Assembly (NCBI GenBank): GCA_033065855.1
Contig: JAVXUO010001149.1
Coordinates: 62,001 to 126,000, forward strand
Length of the DNA: 64,000 nt
Reading direction: 5' to 3'
Origin: Escallonia rubra
Lineage: Eukaryota > Streptophyta > Magnoliopsida > Escalloniales > Escalloniaceae
Part shown: one piece after another, positions 38,402 to 50,117 of the stretch
Position numbering within the stretch: position 1 is the stretch's first letter
Layout of the letters: each line of letters starts with the position of its first letter
Notes under the pieces: generated by a model
Database searches by the model: none
What the model saw: the letters and a program-made list of their open reading frames with translations, nothing else
What the model was told of the DNA's origin: nothing
Position numbers and translations under genes: made by a program

Positions 38402-38880
38402 TGAGCAAGCCCCGAAATTTGTACCATTGAACAAATTATGAGACAAATCAACAGTTCCTTGCAAATTAGACAAATTTCCTAAGTCACTGGGGATTAAACC
38501 GCCAAATTTGTTATACGAAAGATCAAGCTTCTCCAGGGAAACCAAATTAGCACCAAACCCTAGAGGGAGAGAAGCAGTGAAATTGCTTCGACTCAGGTCA
38601 AGGGTTTTCAATCTCTTGCACTGGATTAATGCTGTAGGCAAAGACCCATTGAAGAAATTCTGTGACAAATCTAAGGTTTGAAGGTAATTAAGCTTCCCAA
38701 TCTCAATGGGTAGAGATGCAGAAAAGGAATTTCTATAAAGTACCAAACTTTGGAGCCCTTGAGCTCTAAATAGCTCAACAGGCAAGCTCCCAAAGAACTT
38801 ATTACTCCTCAAATTGACATGCCTAAGCTCAGAGAGAGCTCCAAATTGACATGCCTAAGCTCAGAGAGAGCTCCAAGAAC
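38402..38880 (-). pseudogene. Captured ZAR1-like LRR receptor kinase fragment
   Basis: Frame 38812-38402 encodes about 135 residues of leucine-rich repeats: '[20 protein letters not shown]', '[20 protein letters not shown]', '[20 protein letters not shown]', '[20 protein letters not shown]', '[20 protein letters not shown]'. This is the extracellular LRR block of the ZAR1/PRK-like receptor kinase group. No signal peptide, membrane segment or kinase follows, because the copy stops at the junction near 38402. A 32-bp direct duplication ('gacatgcctaagctcagaga') at 38816-38880 disrupts its N-terminal edge. Confidence 0.85.
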
Positions 38881-38959
38881 CTATTGCTCCTCAAATTGAC
38901 CGGCTAAATATTTCGGTCGCCGGCCGGCGAATCATTCTAATTGGACGGCAATGACCAAC

Positions 38960-39232
38960 GCCCTTACACAACTGAAACATGAATATCTTCTCGCCCTCCT
39001 CGCCGGAGTTGTGGTGGTGGGAATCACCGCCGTGCCACCTCTTGGGGATCGTGAAATTAGGGTTCTCGGTGTGTGTGAATGGAAAGTCGTGCAAATGAGG
39101 ACTGAGGGCTTGAATTACAGGGTTGTGATGACGAGGGCGGTAAAGATGAAGGTTCTTGTTCTGGGTATACGAAGAGATTCTTGATATGTAGGTTTTGCTT
39201 ATGGGATTGAAATGGAAGTACTTGAACCCCAT
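38960..39232 (-). pseudogene. Captured exon, probable metal-tolerance (cation efflux) protein N-terminus
   Basis: The minus-strand frame from an ATG at 39232 reads MGFKYFHFNPISKTYISRIS, later 'IPKRWHGGDSHHHNSGEEGE' and 'KIF', then diverges. The His-rich segment followed by GEEGEKIF resembles the N-terminus of plant MTP/cation-diffusion-facilitator proteins of the MTPC1 type, where the text continues into the first membrane segment; here it is cut before any membrane helix. Identification rests on memory of that N-terminus and is moderate. Confidence 0.45.
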
Positions 39233-39256
39233 TCTTCATTGAAATTAAAGGTCTGT

Positions 39257-39497
39257 TTTCTGGGCGAGAAGATATTCCGTAGAGATGCAGAGGAGGCAGA
39301 CGACGTAGAGGGAGTGGGACAACATCTGGAGGAGCGAGACCTCGCGGAGGGCGGTGGGAGGGACGCCTTCCTCGTCCATCTCGAGGCGCGTCTTCTTGAG
39401 GGTGACCAGTTGGCCGGTGGCCTTGTACACCTTCCCGTATGTGCCCTCGCCTACCTTCTCCAGCTTCTCATACTTGTCCTCAATTTCTCTCTCTGAA
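39257..39497 (-). pseudogene. Captured CDKB1-type kinase first-exon fragment
   Basis: The minus strand encodes '[20 protein letters not shown]', '[20 protein letters not shown]' and '[20 protein letters not shown]', the first kinase lobe of a cyclin-dependent kinase with the glycine loop GEGTYG, the Lys of LKK and the PPTALRE helix that marks B1-type plant CDKs. A few residues between KA and TG are missing relative to the family, and the copy ends after 'VCLLCIS'. It has no catalytic loop and cannot be active. Confidence 0.88.
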
Positions 39498-40781
39498 CCT
39501 TCTCTGGTCTTTGGGGGAGTTTGTACTGAAAATCTTCAACCCTGGAAATTGATTTAGAATGGGATGTATAGAGAAGAGCCTTGAACAAACGCAAGATGAA
39601 GAAGAACAGACGCAAGATGAAGGAGATTAAGGGGATATTACTGGTTTTGAGAGAGACGATGAAATGGGATAAGGCAGAGAGATTGCTGGGTTTGGGCAGT
39701 CTTCTGGAAAAATTAAGGGTTATACGGGAAGGGTAAAAAAGATATTTGACAAAGATCTGTTATGGTCAGTTAACTGTGTCCATTTTCTTAAACTGTGAGG
39801 GAGTTTAGTGCTTAAGTTTGAAGTGGAGGGGAGCAAATCACACAACGTGTAAAGTAGAGGGGGTCATTCTCTATTTTTTCCAAAAATAAACGCGTTTGGC
39901 ACATAATTTTCGTTTTTTTTCCTTCAGTTTTGAAAACCAGTTTTTAAAACAGGACTATTTTTAAAAACTCCCATTTAGGAGTTTTGGATTTTCAGTTTTG
40001 ATTTTTATTTTGAAACCACCACCTCCCGCCACCACAACCAACTCCCACCACCGTCTGCCATCGATGCCCGCCGGCAGCCGCCGGTCGGTGGGCCACTGCC
40101 GGCCACCTCCACCGCAAACCACCACCAAAGAAAAAACTCAAAATAAAAACTGGATAATCAAACACATATTTGTTTTTGTAAAAAAAAAAAAAAAATTTAA
40201 ACTAATTTTGGTTATTGTTTTTTCAAACGATACCTAAGGATACTGGTATGGCAAAGAAACTCAGATTCCTTGTGGAGAAATAGGAGTGTTGACCTCTTTC
40301 TCTTAAGCCGAATAGAGCGATGGTGGCTCCACGTGGGGATTAAACTGTTGTTGATGAAAGGTCAAAGCATTGTGTTTACAGTGCTGCAGTTAACCACATA
40401 TAAACCCCTTTATCAATCTCTAAAGATGAATCAGAGCTGGGCAGCCCTCATAAGCAATTGATTTAGCGTTGAGTGCTGGGGCGTGACTCATTTGGGTTAC
40501 TAGTATAGCCCTTGACACTAACACAGTCTTAGTAGCTACTAAGGCTTCGGGCTCTAGAGGTTGCCTCTTTATATGCTCCTCTTTCTCTTGATGCTGTAAT
40601 TCTCCCGTAGTAAGAATAATCTACGACTCCCATTACATAATAACCATTATTTGTCGCTTAATTAATGTTGCTACTGGCGTATTTGCTAACTCATTTAGCA
40701 ACTCTTAAGAGAATCCTTTTAATATCACTAGTTAAAGTCACTAAATACATTTAGCGATCATCATTTGCCACTATAGGGGGG

Positions 40782-41150
40782 TTGTAAGCTCTTCCCGTAG
40801 CTTGGATTGTAGCCAAAATTCATTTTTAAGATAAACCTTTGTTCCCAACCTATTCTGGTCGTACCCAAAGGCCCATTGTAGTCCCATTTTGCATGACACG
40901 TCCGCACAAGCAACAGTCATTTTCAACGCTCATAACCGGTCAAAGCATGCACGCTCAAGTCACTTGCACTTCTCACTTTCGTCACGTTACTTCGTCACTG
41001 AGAAGCTCATTTTTCGCACGAAGCCTTATCACGCTTCGACCGTCGCACGTCGCCCGTCGATGCGCCATGGCACTTGCCCAAGGAGGTTGGATTGTAAGCT
41101 CTTCCTGCAGCTTGGATTGTAGCCAAAATTCATTTCTAATATAAACCTTT
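40782..41150. repeat. LTR-family fragment between ~65-bp direct repeats
   Basis: The block 'ttgtaagctcttcc.g.agc' through 'ttggattgtagccaaaattc' and '...ataaaccttt' occurs at 40782-40846 and again at 41092-41150 (offset 310 bp). Between them, 40850-41090 matches the reverse complement of the right tail of the LTR at 11190-11352 ('atgacacgtc.gc', 'ttttcaacgctca', 'gctcaagtcac.tgca'). So a piece of the same LTR family lies here in the opposite orientation. Confidence 0.65.
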
Positions 41151-41159
41151 TATGAGGTC

Positions 41160-43700
41160 TCACATATAACTAGTTCATAATTAGCTCAATTCTCCTCTGC
41201 ATACCTATCATTAACATGCTTTAGTATCCATTGGTCTCACAAGTTCCTTTCCTTTTTCAGTTTACCTTTTTTTATTATTAAGGTCGATCAGCAGTCACAT
41301 TGCACCACTTTCTCGTCATCAGAACACTGGTATCAATCACGATGCTAGTGACTAACTAAAGAGAGCCAAAGAGCTGTTGTGCAGCCATTGGCTAATTAAC
41401 TTCAACGTACGTAGGTTTCGTCGAGAGCAATCCTAGGAAATAAATTATAGGATAAACCCTTATTGGTCGGTTTGATTTGGTTTAATGTAAGAAGTCAAAC
41501 CCTCAGTTTTGAGTGTGTGATGACACCAATAAGATCAGGTATCGCCAGTTTCATCTTCCTAATTGGCTCATTTAACAATATTTGTATGTTTCCCACTCTC
41601 TCCATCATCTGTTTGATGTAGTAGTAAATGGTTAGGAAGTGCTAATCTACCTGGTTTGAGATAGAATGCAACAATCTTATCGAATGTTCATTTATATAAT
41701 CCATTAAAGCTTGCTTGCCGTGGTTAACAATTACGTCCACTCTTGGACTTTTTTTCCTTACTTCCGAATTTCAGATATTCTATATGTTTAAGTGCGTTGA
41801 CAAGAACAAAGATATTCTATTTAGGTAACTGATTGAAGTTGTGTAGTAAGTGGATATGAGACCATGCATGGTAATTAGTGGCTGATCAAGGTACTTCACA
41901 CAAGGTGGCCATGTCGTAATGGCCGTGATGACCACGCTTTCGTTTGATTGTTCACATTCATTTTCAAAATAAAGAGTGAAAAACTATGTTGGACTTCTCC
42001 ACAATATCGAATATGGTTGGATTATTGTACCCGACAGTTCTCTCTTATGATTGCTGTGATTGCGCTTAATGTCCAGTAACCGTTAAAAGTTATTCAGTAT
42101 CGTTAAAAGTGGTGATCAAGCATTGTTACAAAGAGCATGGAACTAAACACTTGGCAACAAAAGTCACTTTAAGAGCGGAAGAATAATTGTTGAGAACTAA
42201 CTTTACCACTGGAGCTAGCATAGCACATTGCTATGGTCTGGCCGGATTAACGATTAAAGATTACTTATTGCGCTCTTATACTATTAGGAAATTTCGTCTA
42301 GGTTTCCAAGATATATAGTCAAAAGATTCTCGTTGGAACTTCAATTGATACTTTAGGGAAAGTTGGAGATGAGAGCCATACTTTAGAAAGCTATTAACGT
42401 CTACTTCTATTTCGTACCAAAAACACTTTCTAATTTTAGAAGGTTTCCAACATGTAAGCAAGTAGTAATACAAAGTACAGTTTCTTGGAGTACTTTAGCT
42501 CGGAAATTGGGTCATACAGGAAAGATGGATATGTTCTGTGGGTCGGCCAGATTTAGGTTGTTTGGGTGACACAAGGATGGCACCAGTGGTCAAGCGTGAA
42601 TGCGCCGATTACTCTGCTTGTGGCACCTATTTGTCGCTACAAATTTGCTCAAGTGCTTTGAATAAACTTGATAATCAGTAATTATTAATTTTTTGTTACC
42701 CATAATTATTTATTATAGAGCATCAAGTTTACACATATGGTCCAAATTCTCATCTTTTCGCGTAGAGAAATCAAAAGAAAAAATTTGCATCTTATGTGGT
42801 TATCTACGCAGTTTTGATAGTCTGTTTGAAACTCAAGGATTCTTTATGTACAACATTCTCACCCTGTCACCCATGCCGCTAAGAATTTCCTTTTACTTAT
42901 GTAAGCTTTCACTCCAGTGCCAAAATTTGTTTTCCACAAAAAGGCCAGGAAGGGTAAGACAAGAATGATTCTAGTTATTTTTCCTTTTAAATTTGAGTTG
43001 TTCTTTTGTTTAAGGCTTTAAGCACAATGGCAACTTGTAGGTTGGGCAACTGTTCAGGAGAAATGGTAATGACCAATTTGGTGGTTGATAACAAAGCTAG
43101 CTGACTATGAGGTATTCCCTACTTTCTTGGAAGGGTCATTCATCTCAGATTCAGGAGACTTGTTGAAACTCCAGTGCGACAATAACGAATATTGCCTAGA
43201 CAAGATTCTGAGGTGGATTTGGGGGCGCTACACCTGACCTTAACCAATCTACATAACGAGGAGCCACCCCATTGCATGAACCCCCTTCTTCGTTGTCCCC
43301 TGACTTGGTTGAGTTATTACTTTGGCCGTGGGGCACAGGCTGATGTTAGGTGCTGAGGCATAGATATAGAGAGGCAGGAATGCTCCTTTTCATATACGTG
43401 ACACTCGAAATTATAAGTTAAGGTTAAAATTCGGATACCATAATGGTAGACCTTTTGATTATTGGTGCACTGACTATAAGTTCCAACCACTTCCAAAACA
43501 ATCCATCGTCAAGCTACTAATCATGCTTCGCCTTCTCAAAATGGAATGCCCATCTTTAGAAACAAACAGTCTGCTTGCGGGGATGGGGAACTAAAGAGAT
43601 CTATGACGTAATGCGCCATTATGCGAAAGAGGCTAAACTGGTTGAGCTGGCCACCGCTGATTATGGCCCCAGAAAAGTTCAAGAGTCCATTAATTCTTCC
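41160..43700. other. No gene seen; intergenic
   Basis: Low-complexity AT-rich DNA with scattered short frames. No recognisable gene, repeat boundary or RNA. Confidence 0.35.
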
Positions 43701-44101
43701 ATGTGGAGATGAGATCTACACTACCTTTGGACCTTGTGTTGAGATTGATGGGTGCTCTTGGTGACACTAAAATTGGTATTAAGGGCAAAAAGGAAGAGAA
43801 GAAGTCGCTCTGACAGGTTAAGGTGAAGAAGTCTATGTTGATGTCGGTTGAAAGGTCTGCTGCTGCTATTCAGGCCAATCTTCAATTTCATCTGCCAATA
43901 TGAGTTGAACCTTTTTCTGTCACAAACTTTGTGTTGGTTGCGACAAGTCTATGCGGTATAAAATTGTGGTGGTCAATGCAGGATACAACATTTTATTGCA
44001 CCATGGTCTTCCCTTCCGTTTTCCAATTGTTGATAGCTGTAATGCTTCTTGGATGATTCCAAGTGTAGTTCACATGCTGACAATATTTTCTGTTGTTACA
44101 G

Positions 44102-44457
44102 GTCACATATGTGGAGGTTGTTCAAGAACTAACAAGGCGTCTAGAAGTGGACTTCGTTTTGGATTGCAGAGATACTGATCAAGTGACATTGCTACTTGAC
44201 AGGTTTGTGATTCGTGCAGTCTGGCTCCTTTTGCTTTTAAATTAAAACATCGCACTGCGCAGATGAAAGGTAGTCATCTCCTCTGACTTTCCAGATTATG
44301 TCTCACATTTTTTTTCATTGGAAACCCCAATTACTGTTACAGTATTGATGATTGTCACTTTCCCGTGACGTGTACGTAACCTTAGGTTGCAAAAGTTGCC
44401 CTATCGATATGGTGTCCGAGTGCTCTCCGATCCTGAAGACGCTAGCACATGGCAATG
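44102..44457 (+). CDS. Two candidate coding exons, unidentified gene remnant
   Basis: Exon a (44102-44202, after 'ttacag', before 'gtttgt') encodes VTYVEVVQELTRRLEVDFVL and DCRDTDQVTLLLD. Exon b (44386-44457, after 'cttag', before 'gttttt') continues in phase across a split Arg codon as LQKLPYRYGVRVLSDPEDAS and TWQ. Further protein-like stretches lie at 44930-45051 ('IVPHFAVHPLQASWTQKAGF') and 46963-47041 ('LRDILEGRDLRFEVFGFWSD' then ALKSMI and a stop), each next to plausible acceptors. The phase between b and the third stretch does not close. I cannot name the family. It may be a decayed multi-exon gene or one with an unrecognised exon. Confidence 0.4.
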
Positions 44458-47362
44458 GTTTTTCTAGCTATTATAGTTCTTTTTAAACTAGAAGATAATA
44501 AGAAACCAAATGCAACAACATATTCAGTGGGGTTTCTTCTTTTCTTGGCGCAAAATAGCCTTCAGAATACGGACCTCAACAACAGGATGCTCACACATCA
44601 TTGGATGCGCAACCAGGCAGTTTTTCCAGTATGGGGGTGAAAAAAATATTATATGTTGAATGTGTTTGCTGATTTCTGACCAACTGAAGGTTGTTATTTA
44701 TGTTATTGTTAATTGTGCCCTATGAGAAATGGCATTTATTTGGTACTTGCAGCTGTTGCATTTTGTAAAATTGAAGTATCTCAGTATCACCACCAATATG
44801 TTGACATAATTCGTAGTGATTATATAAGGTGACTATTTTGATTCATCATCCAACCTGAATATAAAAAAAAAAAAATAGCATGCGTTCTTCAATGAGCACT
44901 GGAGCTTGATTTTAACATGCTTCCCAGGTGGATCCATAGTTCCACACTTTGCTGTTCATCCATTGCAAGCATCCTGGACACAGAAGGCTGGTTTTTGTTC
45001 AGGTTTTCTTGAAGTCTTGAGTGTTCCAGTGAAGGAAAAAAACTGCAGGGACACAGGGTTGTATGAGGAATTATGTTCCTTTTGCATTAGCAGTCAGGAG
45101 AGGTATATGACGCGTATGTTTCCATTATGCTACTTTTAAGGTTACAGTGAATTACTACCTTCTTCATTATATGGTTCAAAGTCCTTTTTTAAACTTTCAG
45201 TGCATACTTCACTTGCCATCTACAGCTGCGCTTAAAAATTTAAGGGTACTGGAAAAAACTGTTTATCATTGTATGAGGTTGACACTTTGCGGGCAAGTCT
45301 TTTTAGCATTCTGCCAGCACAAACGTGGGTTTGGTGGAATAGAGGCAACAGATTAAGTTTTTCCTCCTTCAAATTCTCAAACATTAGAGCATGAAGCATG
45401 CAGTAGAGGAGGAGAGGCAAGAACCGAAGAGGAGAAGGGATAGAGATGCAACTTTTTGACAAAGGAATTAGAGGCAACTGAATGCTTTGGCATGTTACTG
45501 CTGGTTTCCTTTGAAGGGGAGATCTCGAGTCTCTCGCTGTTTTGGTCAATTGCGTAGATGTATGTATACTTTTAACACCTAATACTGGTCTGTACAAACG
45601 TTGAATCGAAGGCTGTTATTGATGGTGACTGATTAAATAAAAAGAGCTGTGACATGAAAGACGACAGAGAAAGAGGTGGAGGTGAATTCTGTTGACGTAA
45701 TTTTGGTAGCTCTAGCTCGGGAGGGAAATAGCTTGAATTCTCTTTACTTATCTGATGAGATATTAGCTGCAAATCTACAGCCGTATTGCTCTTTGTGATC
45801 TGATGAGATTAGCTGCGAATCTGTGGCCATATTTGCTAGTTGTGCCATGCATGACATTGCAGCCACCAGCTGCGTAATAGTGCCAGAAAGACTTGAAATT
45901 CTCAGCCCATTTGATTCATTTTTTCCTATTGCTTGTTGACTTGTCAAAGTCTCAAATTTGACTAATAGAGTGAAGTTTTTGCTCGAACAAGCACATAATT
46001 TATTGGCTTTCAAATTCAGAATGTGCAGCTCCCAGCATGCACAACTTAAGCTTAGTGTAGAAAAGCCCCATCCAGGTGTGATAACATATCATTATTGATC
46101 AAAGCAGGGTTCGCAGAGGCATACCCTCTTTACTTTTATCTTGTTAATCTTTAATGATTTTTCAAAGTTGGATCTAAACTTTGTACTCCTTTGCAGAACA
46201 GTCCCTTCTGGTAGAGCAAGATACTATTGAGTGTTCTTTAAATGGTTCCAGTACCTGCTAAGTCATTAACATTACCTTTCAAATCTTTCAGTAGGTGATA
46301 TCTGCGACTTACATATGCATGTTACAGTTGCTTAAGGAGTTGCATTCCACTGAACTGTTGCTAGCGGTTTAAAGACCTTCTATACTGGCAAAATGTAGCA
46401 GCGTAAAACAAGTTAAGCTACAGTCAACTAATTCCTTGGCATCCGTGTGAACAACTGGCCGTGGAGGGCTGGTTTGTATCTACAACTTGTCAATCGTACA
46501 CTTCAAGCGTTTGGGAGATGAATGGATTTTGGACTCCAAAGTTATTCATAGAGAGTAATGGCAGAACAGTGGGTTGTTACCTATATGAAGCCATAGGCAT
46601 GTAAGGTATGGTTCTCACAAGTAGTAAGACAAGATCAAGTGATATTGGTTCTTTGCAGTTTTTCTTTTGAGATGCCACAAAATATTTGTAGGTTTTGGCA
46701 AATTCTGGTGCTGCAGATACCGTTCAGAAGAGGAGGAAGTGTTTGACAATATTACATTGCATGAATATGGGTTGTGATGCATTAAAAAGATATTTTCAGA
46801 ATTATGTGTAAAATTTACGTGGAAAATGACTTCTTATAATTTCCTTGCTTCTTCAATTATCTTTACAAAGACAAACAGAAAATTTGATGTTTATGCAGTT
46901 ACTTAAGTTGTCCATTTGTTGTCCTGATGCAATTTTTCATCTCTTGCTTTCCTTTGCAGTCTCCGCGACATATTAGAAGGCAGAGATCTGCGCTTTGAAG
47001 TTTTCGGTTTTTGGTCAGACGCTTTGAAGTCAATGATATAATTGAGAAAAAACTAGGAAGAGGATACAAGCAAAGATTATACTACTTATACTGATTCTTT
47101 CTGAATTTTGTGTGATGCTGAAGTGGAGATACTTATTATTTTCTTCAAGTTTTAGTTGGAATGATAAATGCAGGCAGGCATAAGCTATGCTATATTTTAT
47201 TTACTCATTTCCCAAACACATGAATTGTGTAGACTACAGTATGTACAATGGATGAAAACAAGTTGTTTGAAAAATTCATTATGCACAAGTCTAACTGAAT
47301 AATAATTAATACATGCATCGATCTATCAATGGGAAATGGACCCTAAAATACATGTTAGAGAC

Positions 47363-50117
47363 CTAATTACGCTTGGTTTGCAAATACGCCGTCTTGAGAG
47401 CCATAAACTTAGCTGCTAATTCATCATAATCTGGTAGCTTTGGATGGACATGGGGAGAAGAAGAGGCTGCACTGCTTAAATGACCAGGCTGTTTAAATGG
47501 GAAGGAATTAGAACGTAGAATGTCGTCACTCTGATCATCTCTAGGCCTTTCAGGGGGCATAGTCATGGCCCGCACATAAGGGCGCTGAGTTTTGTGTTTT
47601 GGATCTTCATGGCAAGCACATTGAAAACTGTTGTCACCATGTCGAACATTTTCATCCTTTAGAACGTGATTTGGAAGCTGGTCGGAACTTGTGATTCCTC
47701 TCTTCTGGCAACGTGTGGCGCTTTCCACTTTACTATCACTAATGCAAACGTAACAAGGGTGTTCCAAGCTGCAGGGCTCGACTAGTATTTCTCGTGCACA
47801 ATATGATTTCCGGCTCTCCTCTATTTGCATCCTCTTCTGATGCTTTCTTCGATTATGAGATTTACAGTTCTGATTTGGTAAATTCTCACGTAACTCACCA
47901 TAGTAAATGACATACTCTACATCCTTCACGGTTGTATTTTCCCATGAATACGTCCTCTTCCTCGATTTCTTTCCACCTGTCTTGACGCTCTTTCTAGAGT
48001 TCCTTGAGCCAAAAGTATCATTGTGACCAACTTCAAATTTCTCTGTCATGGGGATAGCAGATGATTTAAACATAAACAGTCTCTGATCTTGGAAATTTCC
48101 ATCTTTAATCATGGGAGACTGGAATTCTTCTATGTCATCAAGATATACAAGTTCCTCAGGAATATGAGATGAACTTTCTGAAGAAGATTCTGCACCTGCA
48201 TCCCCTTCCTTAGATTCCACTGTGGCATAATGAGTTGCATTTGGGCTCCACTCTTCTACTTTCAGTTGGATGAAGCTTTGTGCTCTACCTATCAATGGCT
48301 CAATTGTTTTAAGAACACTCCTGCTCTCTGATGATAGATCAACATGTATAGTCTTCCCCTCTTCTGCTATAGGATTGAAAGCCTGCATATGAGATTCATC
48401 ATTTCTTCTGCTTGCCTGCAGTTTCATAAAATGAAGAAGTTCAAAGGGGAGTAGGGGAACATCATAGATTGTCTTTGTATCCTCTGGGGAACATCATAGA
48501 TTGTCTTTGTATCCTCTGTTAGAAATGCCAAAAGAAAAAAAATTGAAGAATGAATAAAATGAAATACCAGCTGTTGTTGCACTTCTGAAGAGAATTCAAG
48601 TGCCAAAGGTCCTGTCTGGAAGGAAGTCCTAGCTATTTCATTCACTAATCTGTACTTCTCATCTTCCTGTACTGACTTGATGGAGAGATTTTCGCTTATC
48701 TGTAAGTAGAATTTGTACACGGTTTACATTTATAAATCAATGAAATATATCAGAAGAGAAACATCCTAAATAGATCTAACTCAGAAAATTAAATGGCTAC
48801 CTGACGGTTCACAAGATTCCCGGGTAGTAATTCAAGAGAAATCATGGCAAGCCTCTGACCATATCGCTCTCCAAAGAGCTTGCGGATCACCCTAAGCTCA
48901 GGTAGATCCCCACATCTAGCAGATGCAAATATAAGGCTCGACACTGCCTCGTTTATGTCATTAGGACAGTCCCTACATCACACACAAGCAACGTGATCAT
49001 TATCCTAGTTAGTAGAAATGGAGAAAGCAAAGAGTTTTAATATGGCGTAAAATCATGAAAACCAACATTGAAAGGAATGTCTTACTTGTGTCTGCGGATG
49101 TATGAAAGATTGATGATGATAAATTCGCAGAAATGATCCAACAGATCATATACTGACACAATGCTTTCATCCTTGAAGAGCTGCTCAGCCTGAAACCAAG
49201 GATATGGTGAATTGCACTTCTATTAGTTTATTATGCAGTTGCACAAATTTCTGGAATTCCATCCTCCAATTTTGTATTAAAAACTCAGGAGAAAAATGAT
49301 TCTTATAGCTGCATCTGTACCTTGCAATTTGGAAACGTATGCAATGTCAAATCATAGCTAATATCTTCATTACATCTTTTTTCCTATTTCTGTAATCTGA
49401 TCAAGGGATGTCTCTAGTTTCTTAGATGTATGAAAACCAAGGAAATTATCTAGAGGACAATATCCCAGGAAGCTTATAAAACATGCTACTAGTTGGCTAC
49501 TATGTTTTGGGAGCATAGATCCATATGCTAGCAGATAACGATCCCCTCACAAGTCTCATGGATAAAGAAATTCACTATTTCTGTTCTATTACAGTAGATT
49601 GTACGTTTTACTCTGCTTTCAAGAGTGCCCCTGTCCAAAATCAAGCCTCACAGTGCCGCAGAAGCATGATGGGCCTCAGTTTAGAACTTTATTGTTTGTT
49701 AAAATGAAGAAAATTTGCCGCTATACATACTTTTAGCAACAAAATTACATGGCGGGGTGTCGGGTTAGAGTTGATTCTTAAAATCAAAAGTTAGACATTC
49801 ACATGGTTTCTAGAAATCCAGCTAAAAGAAACTGGCCAAAGAACTCTAATGTATACCCGGTTGAAGGCAATTTCGTGATGGCCATGTTTGATAAGCTGAG
49901 CAATGTCGTCGCGCAGTTGCCTGACAATCGAACACCTCTTGTTCTTCAGCAGCTTCAGACGGCACTGAACCCTTCTAATCAGCTTCTTACTGCAACAAAA
50001 TGACCGAGCTCTCACATTAGCCCTGTTTATAATGCCCTAATCCACCAAAACATGTACTATGAATTAACGTAGCTACCATTTGGAGGCTTTTCTCCAGCCA
50101 AATATGAGTTCAAGCAT
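47363..50117 (-). CDS. IST1-like protein (ESCRT-III/Vps4 regulator)
   Basis: Six exons on the minus strand, all with GT/AG borders and closing reading phases: 50117-50077, 49989-49857, 49189-49086, 48972-48801, 48699-48568 and 48415-47363, giving 544 aa. It starts MLELIFGWRKASKCKKLIRR. The Ist1 domain spans roughly residues 10-180 ('KNKRCSIVRQLRDDIAQLIK', 'HGHHEIAFNR', 'FKDESIVSVYDLLDHFCEFI', 'NEAVSSLIFASARCGDLPEL', 'RKLFGERYGQRLAM'). The long final exon is a low-complexity, Ser/charged tail ending in 'HPKLPDYDELAAKFMALK', the conserved C-terminal motif of plant IST1-like proteins (MIT-interacting type). Family members bind ESCRT-III and modulate Vps4/LIP5 at multivesicular bodies in the cytosol and endosomes. 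The specific paralogue is not assigned. Confidence 0.93.
48456..48520. repeat. Short tandem duplication in the last intron of the IST1-like gene
   Basis: The block 'ggggaacatcatagattgtc' with 'tttgtatcctct' occurs twice in direct succession. It lies in the 152-bp intron between exons 5 and 6 and does not touch the splice sites. Confidence 0.85.

Larger units (their letters stand above)
38029..39881. mobile_element. Pack-MULE-like element carrying host gene fragments
   Basis: The terminal inverted repeats are about 115 bp and start GGGGAAAATAGAGAAT (left) and GGAAAAAATAGAGAAT (right, reverse complement), both continuing 'ccccctctactttacacg' and 'cacttcaaacttaagcac'. The flanking 9-bp direct repeat AAAAATAAA is at 38020-38028 and 39882-39890, and the uninterrupted relative at 13.4 kb has only one copy of that sequence. 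Ends starting GGGAAAA plus a 9-bp duplication are the Mutator-like signature. No transposase is encoded. Inside, all on the minus strand, are pieces of at least three unrelated host genes, which is the definition of a Pack-MULE. Confidence 0.88.
37964..40165. mobile_element. hAT-like MITE split by a nested insertion
   Basis: The outer parts (37964-38028 and 39882-40165) join to match 13379-13745: 'cagttttttctctaatttta' on the left arm and 'taaacgcgtt.ggcacA' on the right arm, followed by the same 'ttttgatttttattttga' and C-rich centre, ending 'actggataatcaaacac'. The insertion between the arms is the Pack-MULE-like element at 38029-39881. Confidence 0.75.

Noticed and set aside
39212-39496. 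Plus-strand 94-codon frame over the CDKB piece
   Set aside because: It is the shadow of the minus-strand kinase fragment, which is the recognisable one.
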